Origin: Pseudomonas sp. JAI120
GTDB lineage: Bacteria; Pseudomonadota; Gammaproteobacteria; Pseudomonadales; Pseudomonadaceae
Direction: 5' to 3'
DNA: 64,000 nucleotides
Assembly: GCF_014207255.1 (NCBI RefSeq)
Contig: NZ_JACHCZ010000009.1
Coordinates: 1 to 64,000 of the forward strand
The translations under genes and the position numbers were made by a program. Shown piece after piece: positions 62,787-64,000 of the stretch (positions are counted from its first letter, which is position 1; every line of letters starts with the position of its first letter). The notes under the pieces are model-generated. The model was not told the DNA's origin. It did no database searches and saw only the letters and a program-made list of their open reading frames with translations.

Positions 62787-63554
62787 ATGAACCTGCACAA
62801 CAAAACCCTGATCGTCACCGGTGTCGCTTCCGGCATTGGTGCCGAGCTGGCGCGCCTCGCGCGTTTCCAGGGCGCCACGGTGATCGGCGTTGATCGCCAT
62901 GAACCGCAACTGACCCTGGATGGCTTCTTCCAGGCTGACCTGGGCGATCCGGCCAGCATCGATGCCCTGGTGGCACGCCTGCCGGCGCGGGTCGACGGGC
63001 TGTGCAACATTGCCGGCGTGCCCGGTACGGCGCCCGTGCAAGCGGTGGCCACGGTCAATTACCTGGGGTTGCGGCACCTGACCCAATCGCTGCTGCCACG
63101 CATGCCGGCGGGCGGCAGCATCGTCAATGTCGCCTCGGTGCTCGGCGCGCAATGGCCGCAACGCCTGGAGCTGCACAAGGCCCTGGCCGCGACGCAAAGC
63201 TTCGACGCCGGGCAGCAGTGGCTGGCGGCCAATCCGGTGGAGCAAGCCAGCTGTTATCAGTACTTCAAGGAAGCGCTGATCGTGTGGAGCTTCCAGCAAT
63301 CCCAAGGCTGGTTTCGCGATCATTCGGTGCGCATCAACTGCGTCGCGCCGGGGCCGGTGTTTACCCCGATTCTCGGCGATTTCGTCAGCATGCTCGGGCC
63401 GGAGCGGGTGGCTGCGGACAGCCAGCGCATGACCCGTCCAGCCCTGGCCGATGAGGTGGCGGCGGTGATTGCCTTCCTCTGCTCGGACGCCGCGCGCTGG
63501 GTCAACGGCGTCAATCTGCCGGTGGACGGTGGGTTGGCGGCGACCTACGTGTAA
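62787..63554 (+). CDS. SDR family, coniferyl-alcohol-dehydrogenase-like
   Basis: 255 residues, classical short-chain dehydrogenase: cofactor motif TGVASGIG (about 11-18), NIAGVPG, and the active-site YQYFK (Tyr-x-x-x-Lys about 153-157). Sequence as in CalA-like coniferyl alcohol dehydrogenase, which oxidises aromatic alcohols to aldehydes that the enzyme at 61254 could oxidise further. It is 57 bases downstream of that gene. Confidence 0.82.
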   Translation: MNLHNKTLIVTGVASGIGAELARLARFQGATVIGVDRHEPQLTLDGFFQADLGDPASIDALVARLPARVDGLCNIAGVPGTAPVQAVATVNYLGLRHLTQSLLPRMPAGGSIVNVASVLGAQWPQRLELHKALAATQSFDAGQQWLAANPVEQASCYQYFKEALIVWSFQQSQGWFRDHSVRINCVAPGPVFTPILGDFVSMLGPERVAADSQRMTRPALADEVAAVIAFLCSDAARWVNGVNLPVDGGLAATYV

Positions 63555-63635
63555 GGGTTGCAACAGTGGTAAACCCCGGCGCGGATCCACCGTGCCGGGC
63601 GTCTTGAACAACAACAAAAATACAGGACATACAAG

Positions 63636-64000
63636 ATGCTCAAGCCTATCTTGCGGACGGTTGCGGCCACGACGTTTGTCGCACTGACATCGACTGCTTA
63701 CGCTTATGATTTGCCCGGACTCAACCTGGGCAGCACCAGTTTCTACGACGGCTCACCGGCCCCGGCCGGCCCGGGCTGGTACCTGGAGGAATACCTGACG
63801 TACTCCCGGGCCAGCCGCTTCAATGATGCCAACGGCAACAAGCTGGCGTTGCCCAAGCAGGACCTGGAAGTGGTGGCGCCTACCACGCAGATCATCTACG
63901 TCGGCCAACCCCTGGCCAATGGCGCGATGCCGGGAATCACCCTGATCAACACCTCCCTGGCCCATGTGGATGTCGACGATGGGTTGAACAATGCGGCGCT
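63636..64000 (+). CDS. Outer-membrane transporter-like protein of the phenol-degradation family (3' end beyond window)
   Basis: Starts ATG 63636 and runs open to the window edge, 121 codons. A signal peptide MLKPILRTVAATTFVALTSTAYAYD is followed by PGLNLGSTSFYDGSPAPAGPGWYLEEYLTYS, the start of the MetA-pathway/SphA-like family of outer-membrane proteins found in aromatic degradation clusters. It probably helps uptake of a hydrophobic aromatic compound. The third gene of the unit. Confidence 0.75.
   Translation, partial: MLKPILRTVAATTFVALTSTAYAYDLPGLNLGSTSFYDGSPAPAGPGWYLEEYLTYSRASRFNDANGNKLALPKQDLEVVAPTTQIIYVGQPLANGAMPGITLINTSLAHVDVDDGLNNAA

Overview
The window looks like a chromosomal segment of a fluorescent Pseudomonas (P. 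fluorescens group). The evidence is the high GC content, the gacA(TTG start)-uvrC-pgsA-tRNA-Gly order, Pseudomonas-type REP/REPIN repeats, many LysR regulators, and small families common in this genus (DUF1615, DUF1652, DUF3077). There is no complete prophage, no intact insertion sequence and no CRISPR array. Most of it is ordinary accessory metabolism with a few conserved core genes.

Layout. 1-783: start of a protein cut by the window edge, possibly effector-like. 947-4163: LysE exporter, DUF1615 and DUF4349 lipoproteins, PaaI-like thioesterase. 4266-7890: acetoacetate module (thiolase, CoA-transferase B and A) with a divergent LysR gene. 8747-12142: sirtuin, CBS protein, topoisomerase III. 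12372-16733: MHS symporter, GMC oxidoreductase and divergent LysR. 16773-19799: DNA alkylation repair protein, glutamine-synthetase-like enzyme and its cupin/XRE regulator. 20012-25818: RcnB-like protein, MFS, DUF1652, PAS-LuxR regulator, and a membrane protein paired with a nitrilase-family hydrolase. 26069-28144: DUF3077 gene behind an elaborate leader, FKBP, Tdi1-like protein, GNAT. 28145-32097: long structured leader, mgtA and mgtC. 32366-37168: BvgAS-like phosphorelay. 37333-38886: DAHP synthase preceded by two aromatic-rich leader peptides and an intrinsic terminator. 39034-40935: nitrilase-like, GNAT and a divergent pair of small DNA-binding proteins. 41086-44281: gacA-uvrC-pgsA-tRNA-Gly. 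44517-49331: remnant island at the tRNA with a frameshifted integrase, a truncated hydrolase, an Lrp regulator and acdS (ACC deaminase). 49378-58520: two M20 peptidases plus a complete dipeptide ABC transporter with a divergent LysR gene. 58615-58960: decayed tetR and gspJ fragments. 59226-64000: XylR/DmpR-type sigma-54 activator with a benzaldehyde dehydrogenase, a coniferyl-alcohol-type SDR and an outer-membrane-transporter-like protein, behind a sigma-54 promoter.

The most interesting non-coding signals are four leaders. The DUF3077 leader carries duplicated segments that could pair alternately, an intrinsic-terminator-like hairpin and a possible Shine-Dalgarno-masking helix. The DAHP synthase leader encodes two peptides rich in Tyr/Phe/Trp around a terminator. 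The mgtA leader has two mutually exclusive long stems and a proline-containing small reading frame. The nitrilase 5' leader can fold over its own Shine-Dalgarno sequence. The most interesting gene content is acdS with its regulator on a tRNA-Gly-linked remnant island. Functions were assigned by reading motifs and recalling families; no database search was possible.
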